Source of the DNA: Massilia sp. CFBP 13721
Lineage (GTDB): Bacteria; Pseudomonadota; Gammaproteobacteria; Burkholderiales; Burkholderiaceae_D
Length of the DNA stretch: 64,000 bases
NCBI RefSeq assembly: GCF_014842025.1
Contig: NZ_JACYUY010000031.1
Location: 1 to 64,000 of the forward strand
Direction: 5' to 3'
This document shows positions 13,783 to 21,843 of this stretch, in pieces (the stretch's first letter is position 1; every line of letters starts with the position of its first letter). Position numbers and translations under genes: made by a program. Below the pieces are notes generated by a model. It was not told where the DNA came from and made no database searches. It saw only the letters and a program-made list of their open reading frames with translations.

Positions 13783-16446
13783 ATGACATCACGCGGTCCA
13801 TCCCCGCCAGCGGCCAGGCCGCCGCACCCGGGTCCCCGTTCGCTGATCAGCCTGGGCACCCTGACCGCACTTCTCATGCTGGCGCTGGTGCTCGGCACTG
13901 CCGCCATGCTCAAGGTCAGTTACCAGGACACGGTGCGGCAACAGAAAACCACCCTGCGCAACCTGTCCATCGCGTTTTCGGCGCAGACGCTGATCGTGGC
14001 GCAAGCTGTCGATGAAGCGATGCGCGAGGTCGAGCGCAGCGACATCCCGTCGTCACGCACCGGGCCGGTGCGCCTGGACGACGCCGATGTGCAGGGCGCG
14101 GCGCGCGAGTACTTGCTCGGCCTGTACGTCTTCGACCGCCAGGGGCGCTTGCTGGCAACGGCCATGTCCTCAGGCGCGGCGCCTGCGCTTCCCGCCGACG
14201 CTGGCCAGCCTGGCGCGGCGCTGCAGGTGAGCATTTCCGCGATCGATCCGACTACCGGACGCGGCATCATCAACGTCGTGCGCCCCTGGCGCGACGCCGC
14301 CGGACGGCGCCTCGGCTCGGTGCTGGCGCAAGTCGATTCGGAGCGTTTCGAGCGCATCTACAGCCTGGTCGAACTGGGCGCGGGCGGATCGGTGACGCTG
14401 CTCCACCGCGACGGCACGATGCTGGTGCGCGGCCCCACCCTGCCGCACAACATCGGCAAATCCTTCAGCCACACGCCGCTGTTCCGGCGCTACCTGCCGC
14501 ATGCCGGGCGCGGCGCCTTCGAGACCGTCAGCCCCGTCGACGGACAGGTCCGGCTCTACGGTTACGATGCCGTCGGCAACTATCCGCTGGTGATCATCAG
14601 CGGTATGAACAAGTCGGTCGCGCTGGCTTCGTGGTACGGCAGGCTGTGGACGGCCGTGTCGCTGCTGGCCCTGGTCTGCATGGTGGCCGTGTTCCTGGCC
14701 TGGCGCGTGGCGCGCGATGCGCGGCGCCAGCAAGCCCTGATCGCGCGCCTGGAAGCGAGCGAGGCGCGCGCGGGAAGGAGCGCCGGTTACCTGGCGGCGA
14801 TCCTGAACGCGGTGCGCACACCGATCTGGGTGCTCGACGGCGAGCGCCGGCTGGTGATGTGCAACGAGGCCTTCGCGCGCTTCGTGGGCCGGCCACCGGC
14901 GGAGATCGCCGGGCATGCGGAAGCGGAGCTGTTCGACCCTGACGGCACCGCCGAACGCGAGCGGCGCTATGCCCGCGTGCTTGCCAGCGGCCGCGCCGAG
15001 GAGGCGCCCGGCACCGTGAAAGACAGCAGCGGCGATGCCCGCACCGTCATCCAGCAAACCTCGCCATTGCTCGACGCCGCCGGCCAGGTGCAGCTGGTCA
15101 GTTTGCTGACCGACGTCACCGAGCGCGAACGGGCCGAAGCGCACCTGGCCTACCTGGCCAATTTCGATGCACTGACCGGGCTGCCGAACCAGGCGCACTT
15201 CCGCCACTTGCTCGGCGCCGAGCTTGCCGACGCCGCGGCCAGGGGCACCCAGCTCGGGACGCTCGTGGTGTCGCTGGCGCGCCTGCACGAAATCAGCGAC
15301 CTGCTTGGCATCGACGCCGGTACTGCCGCCTTGCGTGAGCTCGGCTCCCTGTTCCAGTCACAATTGCCGCGCGCGGCCGGCGTGGCGCGCATCAAGGACG
15401 GCGAATTCGCGCTGGCCGTCCACGCCCACCACGGCCGAGGCGAGCTGGAGGAGTTCGCGATCGCGCTGCACCGGCGGCTGTCGCAAGCCCTGAGCGTCGA
15501 CGGACGCGAGTTCTTCGTTGGCCCGCGCATCGGCGTCTCGGTGTTCCCCGAGGATGGGCAGGACGCGGACGAGCTGTTCCGGCGCGCCGACAGCGCCCGC
15601 AACCGCAACGGCCTCGAGGGCGACACGATCCACTTCTTTTCCGAAAGCGCCCAGTTCGACCTCGATGAGCGCCTCACGGTCGAGGCGCAACTGCGGCGCG
15701 CGCTCGAACGCGGCGAGCTGCGCATGGTCTACCAGCCGAAGGTGGCAATCGGCTCCGGGCGCATCGTCGGTCTCGAGGCGCTGCTGCGCTGGAACAACGG
15801 CAAACTGGGCGACGTGTCGCCGGTACGTTTCATTCCCCTGGCCGAACGAACCGGCCTGATCGTGCCGATCGGCGCCTGGGTACTGGAGCAATCCTGCCGC
15901 CAGGTGGCGCACTGGAATGCCGCGGGGGCCGGGCTGAAAGTATCGGTCAACTTGTCGCCGCGCCAGTTCGACCGGAAGGACCTGATCCCGATGGTCGGAC
16001 GCTGCCTGCGCGACAGCGGCATCGATCCTGCCTGCCTGGAACTGGAAATCACGGAAACCGCCCTGATGGGCCAGGGTGGCGAAGTCGACGCCCTGATGCA
16101 TGCCATCCGCGCACTCGGGGTCGAACTCTCCATCGACGATTTCGGCACCGGCTATTCCAGCCTCGCCGCGCTGAAACGCTTCCCGGTGCAGCGCCTGAAA
16201 ATCGACCGTGCCTTCATCCGCGACCTGGGCCGCGACGACGACAGCGCCGCCATCGTGCGTTCGATCGTCAACCTGGCGCGCAACCTGAAGCTGGGGGTGG
16301 TGGCCGAGGGCGTCGAGACCGAGGAGCAGTTGGCGATCCTGCGCGGCCTTGCCTGCGACGACTACCAGGGCTTCCTGTTCAGCCGGCCGGTCGAGGCCGA
16401 TGCCGTGCCGGCGCTCGTCGAGCGCAACCGCGCGGTGTTCGCCTGA
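13783..16446 (+). CDS. Membrane PAS-GGDEF-EAL protein; degenerate GGDEF, intact EAL
   Basis: The protein has about 887 residues from the first in-frame ATG; the longer frame from 13690 would need a TTG start. Layout: TM helix about 20-43, periplasmic dCache/CHASE-like sensor to about 286, TM helix about 287-309, PAS about 336-450, GGDEF-like domain from about 456, EAL domain from about 640. The GGDEF signature is replaced by KDGEF (in RIKDGEFAL), so cyclase activity is doubtful. The EAL domain keeps EAL in GLEALLRW, ELEITET, IDDFGTGYSS, LKIDRAF and AEGVET, so it should hydrolyse cyclic di-GMP. The cyclase-like domain may serve as a GTP-sensing regulator, as in other such hybrids. It is the first core gene after the island. 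Confidence 0.88.
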   Translation: MTSRGPSPPAARPPHPGPRSLISLGTLTALLMLALVLGTAAMLKVSYQDTVRQQKTTLRNLSIAFSAQTLIVAQAVDEAMREVERSDIPSSRTGPVRLDDADVQGAAREYLLGLYVFDRQGRLLATAMSSGAAPALPADAGQPGAALQVSISAIDPTTGRGIINVVRPWRDAAGRRLGSVLAQVDSERFERIYSLVELGAGGSVTLLHRDGTMLVRGPTLPHNIGKSFSHTPLFRRYLPHAGRGAFETVSPVDGQVRLYGYDAVGNYPLVIISGMNKSVALASWYGRLWTAVSLLALVCMVAVFLAWRVARDARRQQALIARLEASEARAGRSAGYLAAILNAVRTPIWVLDGERRLVMCNEAFARFVGRPPAEIAGHAEAELFDPDGTAERERRYARVLASGRAEEAPGTVKDSSGDARTVIQQTSPLLDAAGQVQLVSLLTDVTERERAEAHLAYLANFDALTGLPNQAHFRHLLGAELADAAARGTQLGTLVVSLARLHEISDLLGIDAGTAALRELGSLFQSQLPRAAGVARIKDGEFALAVHAHHGRGELEEFAIALHRRLSQALSVDGREFFVGPRIGVSVFPEDGQDADELFRRADSARNRNGLEGDTIHFFSESAQFDLDERLTVEAQLRRALERGELRMVYQPKVAIGSGRIVGLEALLRWNNGKLGDVSPVRFIPLAERTGLIVPIGAWVLEQSCRQVAHWNAAGAGLKVSVNLSPRQFDRKDLIPMVGRCLRDSGIDPACLELEITETALMGQGGEVDALMHAIRALGVELSIDDFGTGYSSLAALKRFPVQRLKIDRAFIRDLGRDDDSAAIVRSIVNLARNLKLGVVAEGVETEEQLAILRGLACDDYQGFLFSRPVEADAVPALVERNRAVFA

Positions 16447-16571
16447 GCCGCAGTCAATCCCTGCGCAGCTAATCCCTGCGCAGGTAATCCCTATCTTCTG
16501 CGCCTCCCGCCGTTTGCCTTTAAAATGCCATAAGTTAATTTCCGTATCACTCTTGTATTACTAAGGCCGCC

Positions 16572-17972
16572 ATGACCCTGCCCCTGATCCTGAACCTGGC
16601 CGTCGCGCTGCTCGTGTGCGCCCTCCTCTACCGCATGCAGGCCGGCCACGCCTCGTTCACCAAACGCGTCTTCACCGGCCTGGGCCTGGGCGTGCTGCTG
16701 GGCGCGGCGCTGCAGGCGATCTACGGGGCGGCCTCGCCCACGGTCGCCGCCACCAACGCCTGGCTCGACGTGGTCGGCAGCGGCTATGTGCGGCTGCTGC
16801 AGATGATCGTCATTCCGCTGATCATGGTGTCGATCATCGGCGCCATCCTGAAGTTGCGCGACGCCGCCTCGCTGGGCAAGATCAGCGCGCTGACGATCGG
16901 CATCCTGATCGCCACCACGGCGGTGGCGGCGATGATCGGCATCCTGATGGCCAAGCTGTTCGGGCTCACCGCCGTCGGGCTGACCGCCTCGGCGGCGGAA
17001 GTGGCGCGCGGCGAATACCTGCAGGGGTCGCTGTCGACGGCCAAGGAAATTTCGCTGCCGTCGATGCTGCTGTCCTTCATTCCCGCCAATCCCTTCCTCG
17101 ACATGACCGGTGCGCGCAAGACCTCGACCATCGCCGTCGTGTTCTTCTCGGTATTCGTCGGCATCGCCGCGACCGGCATCGCCGCCAAGAAGCCGGCCGA
17201 ATTCGCCTCCTTCAGCCATTTCGTGCACGTCGCCCATACCATCGTGATGCGCATGGTGACCCTGGTGCTGCGCCTGACGCCCTATGGCGTGTTCGCGCTG
17301 ATGGCGAAGGTCGTCGCCGGGTCCAGCCTGCAGGACATCCTGAACCTGCTCGGCTTCGTGCTGGCCTCGTACAGCGCGCTGATCCTGATGTTCGGCGTGC
17401 ACCTGCTGCTGGTGGCCATGAGCGGCCTGAATCCGGCGCGCTTCGTAAAGAAAATCTTCCCGGTGCTGGCCTTTGCGTTCACCTCGCGCACCAGCGCCGG
17501 CTCGATCCCGATGAGCGTGGCGACCCAGACCACGCGCCTGGGCACGCCCGAGGGCATCGCCAACTTCGCCGCCTCGTTCGGCGCGACCATCGGCCAGAAC
17601 GGCTGCGCCGGCATCTATCCGGCCATGCTGGCGGTAATGATCGCGCCCACGGTCGGCATCGATCCATGGAGCGCCGCCTTCCTGCTGCCGCTGCTGGCCA
17701 TCGTCGTGTTCGGCTCGATCGGCGTGGCCGGCGTCGGCGGCGGCGCCACCTTCGCCGCCCTGATCGTGCTGTCCGCGCTCGACCTGCCGGTGGCGCTGGC
17801 GGGCTTGCTGATCTCGATCGAACCGTTGATCGACATGGGGCGCACGGCGCTCAACGTGAGCGGCTCGATTACGGCCGGCACCCTGACCTCGCGCGTGCTC
17901 GGCGCGACCAACATGGCGGTGTTTAATAGCGACGCGGAAACCAATCTGGACGGCGAGGAACAAGCCGCCTGA
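16572..17972 (+). CDS. tcyP: TcyP-like L-cystine / cation:dicarboxylate symporter family transporter
   Basis: This 466-residue inner-membrane protein of the DAACS fold has about eight to nine hydrophobic segments. It carries the family's RLLQMIVIPLIMVSIIGAIL helix near residue 75, the serine-rich re-entrant loop (SRTSAGSIPMSVATQT, about 305) and the substrate/sodium motif near 415 (DMGRTALNVSGSI). Length, these motifs and the N-terminal MQAGHASFTKRVFTGLGLGVLLG match the YdjN/TcyP cystine branch better than GltP/DctA. It would take up L-cystine with a cation and supply sulfur. The gene stands alone; the short upstream gap shows no obvious regulator site. Substrate choice is by family resemblance only. 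Confidence 0.82.
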   Translation: MTLPLILNLAVALLVCALLYRMQAGHASFTKRVFTGLGLGVLLGAALQAIYGAASPTVAATNAWLDVVGSGYVRLLQMIVIPLIMVSIIGAILKLRDAASLGKISALTIGILIATTAVAAMIGILMAKLFGLTAVGLTASAAEVARGEYLQGSLSTAKEISLPSMLLSFIPANPFLDMTGARKTSTIAVVFFSVFVGIAATGIAAKKPAEFASFSHFVHVAHTIVMRMVTLVLRLTPYGVFALMAKVVAGSSLQDILNLLGFVLASYSALILMFGVHLLLVAMSGLNPARFVKKIFPVLAFAFTSRTSAGSIPMSVATQTTRLGTPEGIANFAASFGATIGQNGCAGIYPAMLAVMIAPTVGIDPWSAAFLLPLLAIVVFGSIGVAGVGGGATFAALIVLSALDLPVALAGLLISIEPLIDMGRTALNVSGSITAGTLTSRVLGATNMAVFNSDAETNLDGEEQAA

Positions 17973-18082
17973 AGAAAAACAACGTTTAAAAAAAGATAAT
18001 AGTTTGCGCACGGAATCGTGCGCGGACCCGTTGTCGAATCCGTCTATGATGATGTCATGTCAACATCAACGACGGACAGGTA

Positions 18083-18847
18083 ATGGAACAGAAGTGGCCA
18101 CAGGAAATCTGGCTGATCAGACACGGGCAAAGCGCCGGCAACGTCGCGCGTGACATCGCCGAAGCCGCCGCCGGGCACGAAATCGACATCGCCGAGCGCG
18201 ACGTCGACGTGCCCCTGTCCGAACTGGGCATCCGCCAGTCCGAAGCCCTCGCTTCCTGGTTCGCCAGCCTGCCGCAGGAGCAACGCCCGAACGTCGTCCT
18301 GCATTCGCCGTACGTGCGCGCGGCCGAGACCGCCAAGATCATCATGCGCCGCCTCGAGCGCGAGTCGCTGCTGGCCGTGAATGCCGACGAGCGCCTGCGC
18401 GAAAAGGAATTCGGCATCCTCGACCGCCTGACCACGCACGGCATCGCCCACAAATATCCCGACCTGTACGCCCAGCGCCAGCACGTCGGCAAGTTCTATT
18501 TCCGGCCGCCCGGCGGCGAAAGCTGGGCCGACGTCATCCTGCGCCTGCGCAGCGTGCTCGATACCCTCAGCCGCGATTACTGCCACGAGCGTGTCGTCAT
18601 CGTCGCCCACCAGGTCATCGTCAACTGCTTCCGCTACCTGTTCGAGCGCCTCGACGAAGCGACCATCCTCGCCTTCGATCGCGCCGGCGACGTGCCGAAC
18701 TGCTCGGTCACTTCCTACTCTTTCGATCCGGCCGAGGGCAAGCATGGCCGCCTGGTAGTGCGCCTCGTGAATTTCGTCGCGCCGCTCGAGGACACCGGCA
18801 CGCCGGTCACGGTCGGCAAAGACGTGCCGTCCGCGCCGAAAGCCTGA
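18083..18847 (+). CDS. Histidine phosphatase (phosphoglycerate mutase-like) family protein
   Basis: The product is 254 residues long and cytoplasmic. The RHG motif (WLIRHGQSAGN, His14) provides the phosphorylated histidine, and VVIVAHQVIVNCF near residue 175 supplies the second catalytic His. The substrate-side Glu lies in LREKEFGILD (about 110). The protein should be a phosphomonoesterase of branch 1; the substrate cannot be told. An AGG ribosome binding site precedes the ATG. Its stop is only 6 bases before nnrD, so both are probably one operon. Coupling to metabolite repair would suit a housekeeping phosphatase, but that is inference. Confidence 0.88.
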   Translation: MEQKWPQEIWLIRHGQSAGNVARDIAEAAAGHEIDIAERDVDVPLSELGIRQSEALASWFASLPQEQRPNVVLHSPYVRAAETAKIIMRRLERESLLAVNADERLREKEFGILDRLTTHGIAHKYPDLYAQRQHVGKFYFRPPGGESWADVILRLRSVLDTLSRDYCHERVVIVAHQVIVNCFRYLFERLDEATILAFDRAGDVPNCSVTSYSFDPAEGKHGRLVVRLVNFVAPLEDTGTPVTVGKDVPSAPKA

Positions 18848-18853
18848 TTCCCC

Positions 18854-19816
18854 ATGAACGCCCTTCACGCTCCTCAGGCCGTGCATGACGTCACTACGCA
18901 ACTGCTGCGCGACTGGCCGTTGCCGATGCCGGGCGCCGAGGGCGACAAGGAACAGCGCGGCCACGTGCTGATCCTCGGCGGCTCGCGCGAAATGCCGGGC
19001 GCCGTGATCCTGGCCGCCACCGCCGCCCTGCGCGCCGGCGCCGGCAAGCTGACGGTCGCCACCGGCGCCAGCGTGGCCCAGCTGGTGGCCCTGGCCATGC
19101 CCGAGGCGCGCGTGATCGGCCTGGCCGAAACCGAGGCCGGCGGCTTCCTGCCCGACGCGGTCGACGTGCTTGATCCGCTGGCCGACCGCATCGACGCCAT
19201 CCTGATCGGTCCGGGGATGCAGGACGAAGCGGCCGCCGCCGAACTGGTCCACGGCCTGCTGGCACGCCTGCACGGGAGCGACACCGCGGTCGTGCTCGAC
19301 GCCTGCGCGATGGGCACGCTGCTGCATGCGCCGGCGGACTGGGCGCCGGGCGAAGCCTACCGCTTCGCGCAACCGGTCATCGTCACGCCGCACTGCGGCG
19401 AAATGGCGCACCTGACCGGCATCGAGAAATGCGACATCGTGTCCGGTCCCGATGCACGGGCGCTGGCCTCGGCCGCCGCCTGGAACGCCGTCGTCGCCCT
19501 GAAGGGCGCGCGCACCGTCATCGCGTCGCCCGGGGGTGAACTGTGGCAGCACGAAGGCGGCAATGTCGGCCTGGCCATTTCCGGCTCGGGCGACACGCTG
19601 GCCGGCATCATCGCCGGCCTGGCTGCGCGCGGTGTCACCCTGGAGCAGGCTGCCTGCTGGGGCGTGGCGCTGCATGCGCGCGCCGGCGAACGCCTGGCGG
19701 AACGCATGGGTGTGCTGGGCTACCTGGCACGCGAGATCCCGGGCGAGATTCCGGCGCTGCTCGAATCGATCGGCGGCCGAAAAATTGACGGCAATGAAGA
19801 CAAAAAGGCGCCTTGA
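18854..19816 (+). CDS. nnrD: ADP-dependent NAD(P)H-hydrate dehydratase
   Basis: This 320-residue ribokinase-fold enzyme restores NADH/NADPH from their damaged hydrates, with ADP as energy source. Visible signatures are HVLILGGSREMPGAVILAATAALRAGAGKLTVAT (about 37-72), IDAILIGPGMQDE (about 115), a VVTPHxGEMAHL-like segment (VIVTPHCGEMAHL, about 175) and the catalytic GSGDTLAGIIAG (about 241). It lacks the YjeF-N epimerase domain found in fused E. coli YjeF, so this is the stand-alone NnrD form; the epimerase must be encoded elsewhere. It lies 6 bases behind the phosphatase gene. Confidence 0.9.
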   Translation: MNALHAPQAVHDVTTQLLRDWPLPMPGAEGDKEQRGHVLILGGSREMPGAVILAATAALRAGAGKLTVATGASVAQLVALAMPEARVIGLAETEAGGFLPDAVDVLDPLADRIDAILIGPGMQDEAAAAELVHGLLARLHGSDTAVVLDACAMGTLLHAPADWAPGEAYRFAQPVIVTPHCGEMAHLTGIEKCDIVSGPDARALASAAAWNAVVALKGARTVIASPGGELWQHEGGNVGLAISGSGDTLAGIIAGLAARGVTLEQAACWGVALHARAGERLAERMGVLGYLAREIPGEIPALLESIGGRKIDGNEDKKAP

Positions 19817-20166
19817 AAAAAAGGCATCTGTACCAACCATCTGGCTACGCCGGGGGAACGGTTGAATAGGGAGCTGTTTGACCGGTATCAAATTCCGCAT
19901 GCAGGATCGCGGAACAAAGCAAGAAGTGCGCAATTCGATGAACTGGCGCTTATCACGACAGTCTAATTTTTACAGTCGAATTCGTGCACTGAACGGGGCC
20001 GCGTGTTGCGTCGGTTCCCTGAGGGTTTTGCTAATGAACACGAAAGAAGCGCCGGGTAGCCGGGGTTTTCAAGAAGGTTCATGGTAAGGCCGAACTGGCG
20101 CCGTTGTTCTCCACCGCCTCACCTGGAGACTTCGGTACAAAATAGACGTGAACGAGGAGTTAAATA
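19817..20166. other. Gene-free stretch before the first Gly/Thr-rich lipoprotein
   Basis: No credible gene: the + strand frame at 19878-20087 has no family features. The region ends in a good GAGGAG ribosome binding site for the lipoprotein gene. TACAAAAT at about 20136 could be its -10 element. Confidence 0.4.
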
Positions 20167-20646
20167 ATGAACGCAATCACCAAAGCACCAAAAATCCTGC
20201 TGACCGCCGCCCTGCTCGCTTCGATGCTGGGTGCATGCAAGAAGAACGATACGGCTGGCACCGCCGGCGACACCTCGGCAACTTCGCCGAGCTCGACGTC
20301 CGGCACGAGCGGCACCACCGGCACCACGGGTGATACCGGTACCGGCGCAACCGGCACTGGCACCACCGGCACCGGCGCAATGGGCACCACGGGCGATGCA
20401 ACCGGCACCGGCGCAACCGGCACCACCGGCGCGACGGGCACCACCGGCGACACCACCGGCACCGGCGCAACCGGCACCATGACCGACCAGAGCGGCGCCG
20501 GCGCCACCGGCACTGGCGCTACCGGTACCTCGGGCACGTCGGGCACCACCGGCACCACCGGCGCTGGCGGCACCACCAACAGCACCGACTCGACCGGCAC
20601 CGGCTCGGCTGGCGCCGGCACCACGGGCACCAGCACCGGCCGTTAA
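20167..20646 (+). CDS. Gly/Thr-rich repetitive lipoprotein (collagen-like triplets)
   Basis: The product is 159 residues long. A lipoprotein signal ends at the lipobox LGAC, with Cys24 as the acylated residue, so it should sit in the inner or outer membrane facing the periplasm or surface. After a short charged linker (KKNDTAG), residues 35-155 are almost only Gly, Thr, Ala, Asp and Ser in G-x-T/G-T-x triplets (GTTGDTGTGATGTGTTG...). These resemble Thr-rich bacterial collagen-like repeats but lack proline. Such sequence is disordered or forms a stalk and is a good O-glycosylation target. A paralogue with the same leader lies at 21002. Function is unknown. A terminator follows directly. Confidence 0.8.
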   Translation: MNAITKAPKILLTAALLASMLGACKKNDTAGTAGDTSATSPSSTSGTSGTTGTTGDTGTGATGTGTTGTGAMGTTGDATGTGATGTTGATGTTGDTTGTGATGTMTDQSGAGATGTGATGTSGTSGTTGTTGAGGTTNSTDSTGTGSAGAGTTGTSTGR

Positions 20647-20669
20647 TCGGCGCTGGACTGTCCACAAAC

Positions 20670-20702
20670 CGGAGCCCCACAACGCGGGCTCCGCGTTTTT
20701 TT
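20670..20702 (+). terminator. Terminator after the first lipoprotein gene
   Basis: CGGAGCCC (20670-20677) pairs with GGGCTCCG (20686-20693) over an 8-nt loop and is followed by a run of seven to eight T. Confidence 0.9.
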
Positions 20703-21001
20703 GTTTGGCCGGCAGCTCTTACGCCGGCGTTCCCTGCAGTTCCCATGACACGCAGCGTGTCATCGCCATCCTTGCGGCTGTCACCTCGGCTGTCACCTTG
20801 GATTCCGCAACGTCTCCCCGCATTCACGCTTCCCCTTCTCGATTGCAGACCGTGCCCAGCATATCTGCCTGCGCCTGAGTGTTTTGCTTTGTCAAACAGC
20901 GCACAGTCACCGCCCACGGTCGCTGCCACAATGCATCCATCCCCGGGCACCGCTTGCCCTGTCAAGCGGCAACGGCACGCCATCGAACCAGGAGCTTCAC
21001 C
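20703..21001. other. Spacer between the lipoprotein paralogues
   Basis: No gene is visible. A direct repeat of GGCTGTCACCTCGGCTGTCACCT type occurs near 20772-20796 and should be read as a short tandem duplication of GGCTGTCACCT. An AGGAG ribosome binding site closes the spacer. Confidence 0.4.
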
Positions 21002-21484
21002 ATGAACACACTGCAGAAAGTACCGAAAATCGTCCTGACCGCCGCCCTCCTCGCCGCCATGCTCGGCGCCTGCACCAAGAAGGATTCGGGCTTCGGCGGC
21101 GCCGGCGATGCCGGGCACGTCACCAGCCGCACCGAGGGCACAGGCGCCGGCTCGGCCGCCGGCGTCAGCGGCGCTACCGGCAATTCCGGCGACACCGGCC
21201 TCTCTTCGACCGAATACAACACCAACGTCACGCCGCGCACCGTCGGTGAGGGCGAAAGCACCAAGACCGACAGCCTGGGCGCCTCGGGCGGCGCCAGCGG
21301 CTTCGACGGCGTCAAGCCGGTCGACGGCAGCGGCAACACCACCGGCGGCGCCAACCCTGGCGGTGCGCCGATGCAGAGCACACCGGCCGCCGGCACCAAG
21401 AGCACCGGCCACACCGGCGACACCACCGGCACCGGCCCAGGTTCCACCAAGCAAGGTTCGGGCGGCGCGGGCAGTATTCATTAA
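21002..21484 (+). CDS. Gly-rich lipoprotein, paralogue of the 20167 gene
   Basis: The protein has 160 residues from ATG 21002 (AGGAG upstream); the longer frame to 20879 lacks a signal peptide. The first 27 residues are nearly identical in pattern to the neighbour (VPKIVLTAALLAAMLGAC, lipobox Cys24), proving duplication. The mature part is rich in Gly, Ser, Thr and Ala but less regular. It contains a few longer unique segments (SSTEYNTNVTPRTVGEGESTKTDSLG, about 76-101) and ends in a GDTTGTGPGSTKQGSGGAG tail. It is probably a periplasmic or surface-anchored, largely disordered protein. A terminator follows 15-20 bases after the stop. Confidence 0.8.
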   Translation: MNTLQKVPKIVLTAALLAAMLGACTKKDSGFGGAGDAGHVTSRTEGTGAGSAAGVSGATGNSGDTGLSSTEYNTNVTPRTVGEGESTKTDSLGASGGASGFDGVKPVDGSGNTTGGANPGGAPMQSTPAAGTKSTGHTGDTTGTGPGSTKQGSGGAGSIH

Positions 21485-21497
21485 GTCCACCGGCCAT

Positions 21498-21525
21498 AAA
21501 AAAGCCCGCTTGCGCGGGTTTTTTT
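21498..21525 (+). terminator. Terminator after the second lipoprotein gene
   Basis: CCCGC-TTGC-GCGGG stem with A-rich 5' and seven-T 3' flanks. It has the same core as the terminator at 21802. Confidence 0.85.
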
Positions 21526-21548
21526 ACGCCCAGATTCCGCGTTTGCTA

Positions 21549-21741
21549 ACGCGTGGGCGGCATCAGCGCAGCATGGTTTCACGCCGTTGGGTATAGCCGA
21601 CCACCCTACGGCCGCGTTGTAGGGTGGACGGGTTTCCCGTCCACGCGTGCATGCGTCCGCGCTCCGCTTGCGTTGCACGCGTGGGCGGCGCCAAGCCTGG
21701 CGTGGGTTCACGCTTGTGGGTACAGCCGCCCACCTTACGGG
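21549..21741. repeat. REP/BIME-like repeat cluster 1
   Basis: Two head-to-head units are present: an arm reading GCGTGGGCGGC ... CCACCCTACGG (21549-21610), then GTAGGGTGGACGGG...CCGTCCACGCG (from about 21619) closing with GCCGCCCACCTTACGG near 21740. The rest of the gap between the lipoprotein and RND genes holds no gene. Confidence 0.75.
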
Positions 21742-21801
21742 TCTGTTCTAGCGAAAGAAAAAAAGCCGACCAGCCGTGGCAGCAATGTCACGTCGTGAAC
21801 G

Positions 21802-21830
21802 AAAAAAAACCCGCTTGCGCGGGTTTTTTT
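21802..21830 (-). terminator. Bidirectional terminator of the RND operon
   Basis: AAAAAAACCCGC-TTGC-GCGGGTTTTTTT is symmetrical. On the minus strand it lies 14 bases after the RND permease stop. Confidence 0.85.
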
Positions 21831-21843
21831 ATGTCCAGACCGA

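Noticed and set aside
16491..18011. Minus-strand 506-residue frame over the TcyP-like gene
   Set aside because: It is a His/Gln/Arg/Asp-rich antisense shadow of a clear membrane transporter.
18044..19933. Minus-strand 629-residue frame across the phosphatase and nnrD
   Set aside because: It runs through two recognised genes and a shared intergenic gap, with shadow-like composition.
19878..20087. Plus-strand 69-residue ORF before the first lipoprotein
   Set aside because: No ribosome binding site or family resemblance, and typical of random high-GC frames.
20283..20640. Short regularly repeated DNA that could suggest a CRISPR-like or satellite array
   Set aside because: Repeats are in frame with the lipoprotein and encode Gly/Thr triplets; there are no spacers of constant length.
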